Shown here piece by piece: positions 4,886-5,077 of a stretch of DNA of 5,077 nt. This DNA comes from Candidatus Nitrosopolaris nunavutensis. Its GTDB lineage: Archaea; Thermoproteota; Nitrososphaeria; Nitrososphaerales; Nitrososphaeraceae. The notes beneath the pieces were generated by a model. That model saw nothing but the letters and a program-made list of their open reading frames with translations. It had not been told where the DNA came from and made no database searches. The position numbers and the translations under genes were made by a program. Where the stretch lies: positions 1 to 5,077 of the forward strand of contig DAOM01000149.1 in the NCBI GenBank assembly GCA_002501855.1, written 5' to 3'. How positions within the stretch are numbered: the stretch's first letter is position 1; each line of letters opens with the position of its first letter.

Positions 4886-5060
4886 TTCAGGCCACCTGAC
4901 TTAGCGAACTGCAGACAATCACAGTCATGTTTTAAACAAAAGTCCTTTCCGAATCTGTGATCACACTGTTTATGCGAGCACACTGTTTATGCCAGCACCC
5001 GTTGCACTTATTTTTACCCTCATATTCGGCCTCTGTTTGTGCTATTGTCGGTAGAGTCAT
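4882..5060 (-). pseudogene. Cys/His zinc-binding protein frameshifted by a 17-bp duplication
   Basis: As written, ATG 5060 encodes only 42 residues, ending at TAA 4932-4934. Removing one copy of the 17-bp tandem repeat at 4962-4995 restores a 53-residue frame ending at TGA 4882-4884, whose last bases overlap the next ATG exactly as elsewhere in this operon. The restored protein begins MTLPTIAQTEAEYEG and has Cys19-x2-Cys22, Trp23-His24, Cys27-Asp-His29, then FGKDFCLKHDCDCL (Cys36-x2-His39-x-Cys41-x-Cys43). The C-x2-H-x-C ending recalls AN1-type zinc fingers, although the match is partial. The perfect joining of the restored frame to the downstream start is strong support for a recent inactivating duplication. 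A sequencing or assembly artefact cannot be excluded. Confidence 0.65.
4962..4995. repeat. 17-bp tandem direct repeat, two copies
   Basis: CACACTGTTTATGCGAG (4962-4978) is followed directly by CACACTGTTTATGCCAG (4979-4995): 16 of 17 bases are identical. The unit is not a multiple of three and lies inside a reading frame that is restored when one copy is dropped. This is typical of replication slippage or end-joining duplication. Confidence 0.9.
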
Positions 5061-5077
5061 TTCGTGGATTTACCTGC
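5057..5077 (-). CDS. Possible 3' tail of an upstream operon gene (partial)
   Basis: Reading into the window from its right edge, the minus strand gives AGKSTK and then TGA (5057-5059), which overlaps the ATG at 5060 as ATGA. This is the same junction used at 4885, 4808 and 4176, so a further gene probably lies to the right. Only six residues are visible, so nothing can be said about its function. Confidence 0.3.
   Translation of the reverse strand, partial: AGKSTK

Overview
The window is AT-rich and looks archaeal. Small genes overlap as ATGA or sit three bases apart, Shine-Dalgarno sequences are mostly weak or absent, TATA-like A/T elements precede some genes, and many tiny proteins carry CxxC zinc-knuckle motifs. 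A soil-type Nitrososphaerota (thaumarchaeal) genome is my best inference, but no rRNA, tRNA or other marker gene is present to prove it.

Positions 1-2990 are a field of broken genes. In each one I can follow a protein-like reading across two or three frames, interrupted by frameshifts or single stops: plus strand about 118-499, 1221-1730, 1743-2158 and 2645-2949; minus strand 669-1126 (a membrane protein whose restored stop abuts a hairpin) and 2164-2465. The broken genes at 1743-2158 and 2164-2465 converge on a perfect hairpin that contains both stop codons. None of these six could be assigned to a named family.

Positions 3054-3914 hold apparently intact plus-strand genes: a 34-residue charged protein, a 100-residue single-pass membrane protein, and two tiny tandem zinc-knuckle proteins (42 and 47 residues) that share one base and look like paralogues.

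Positions 3919-5077 are a tightly packed minus-strand operon read from right to left: the tail of an upstream gene, a 53-residue Cys/His protein frameshifted by a 17-bp tandem duplication, a 26-residue basic peptide, a 52-residue and a 39-residue zinc-knuckle protein, a DUF488 (YeaO-like) protein, and an 85-residue acidic protein. Six consecutive starts have almost the same context (GAAATGAC or close variants), with ATGA overlaps or three-base gaps. The DUF488 protein is the only gene placed in a known family. The cluster of five tiny zinc-knuckle genes around it, on two converging strands, is the most distinctive part of the window. The function of the set is unknown; nucleic-acid or protein binding is only an inference from the Cys motifs and the basic peptide.
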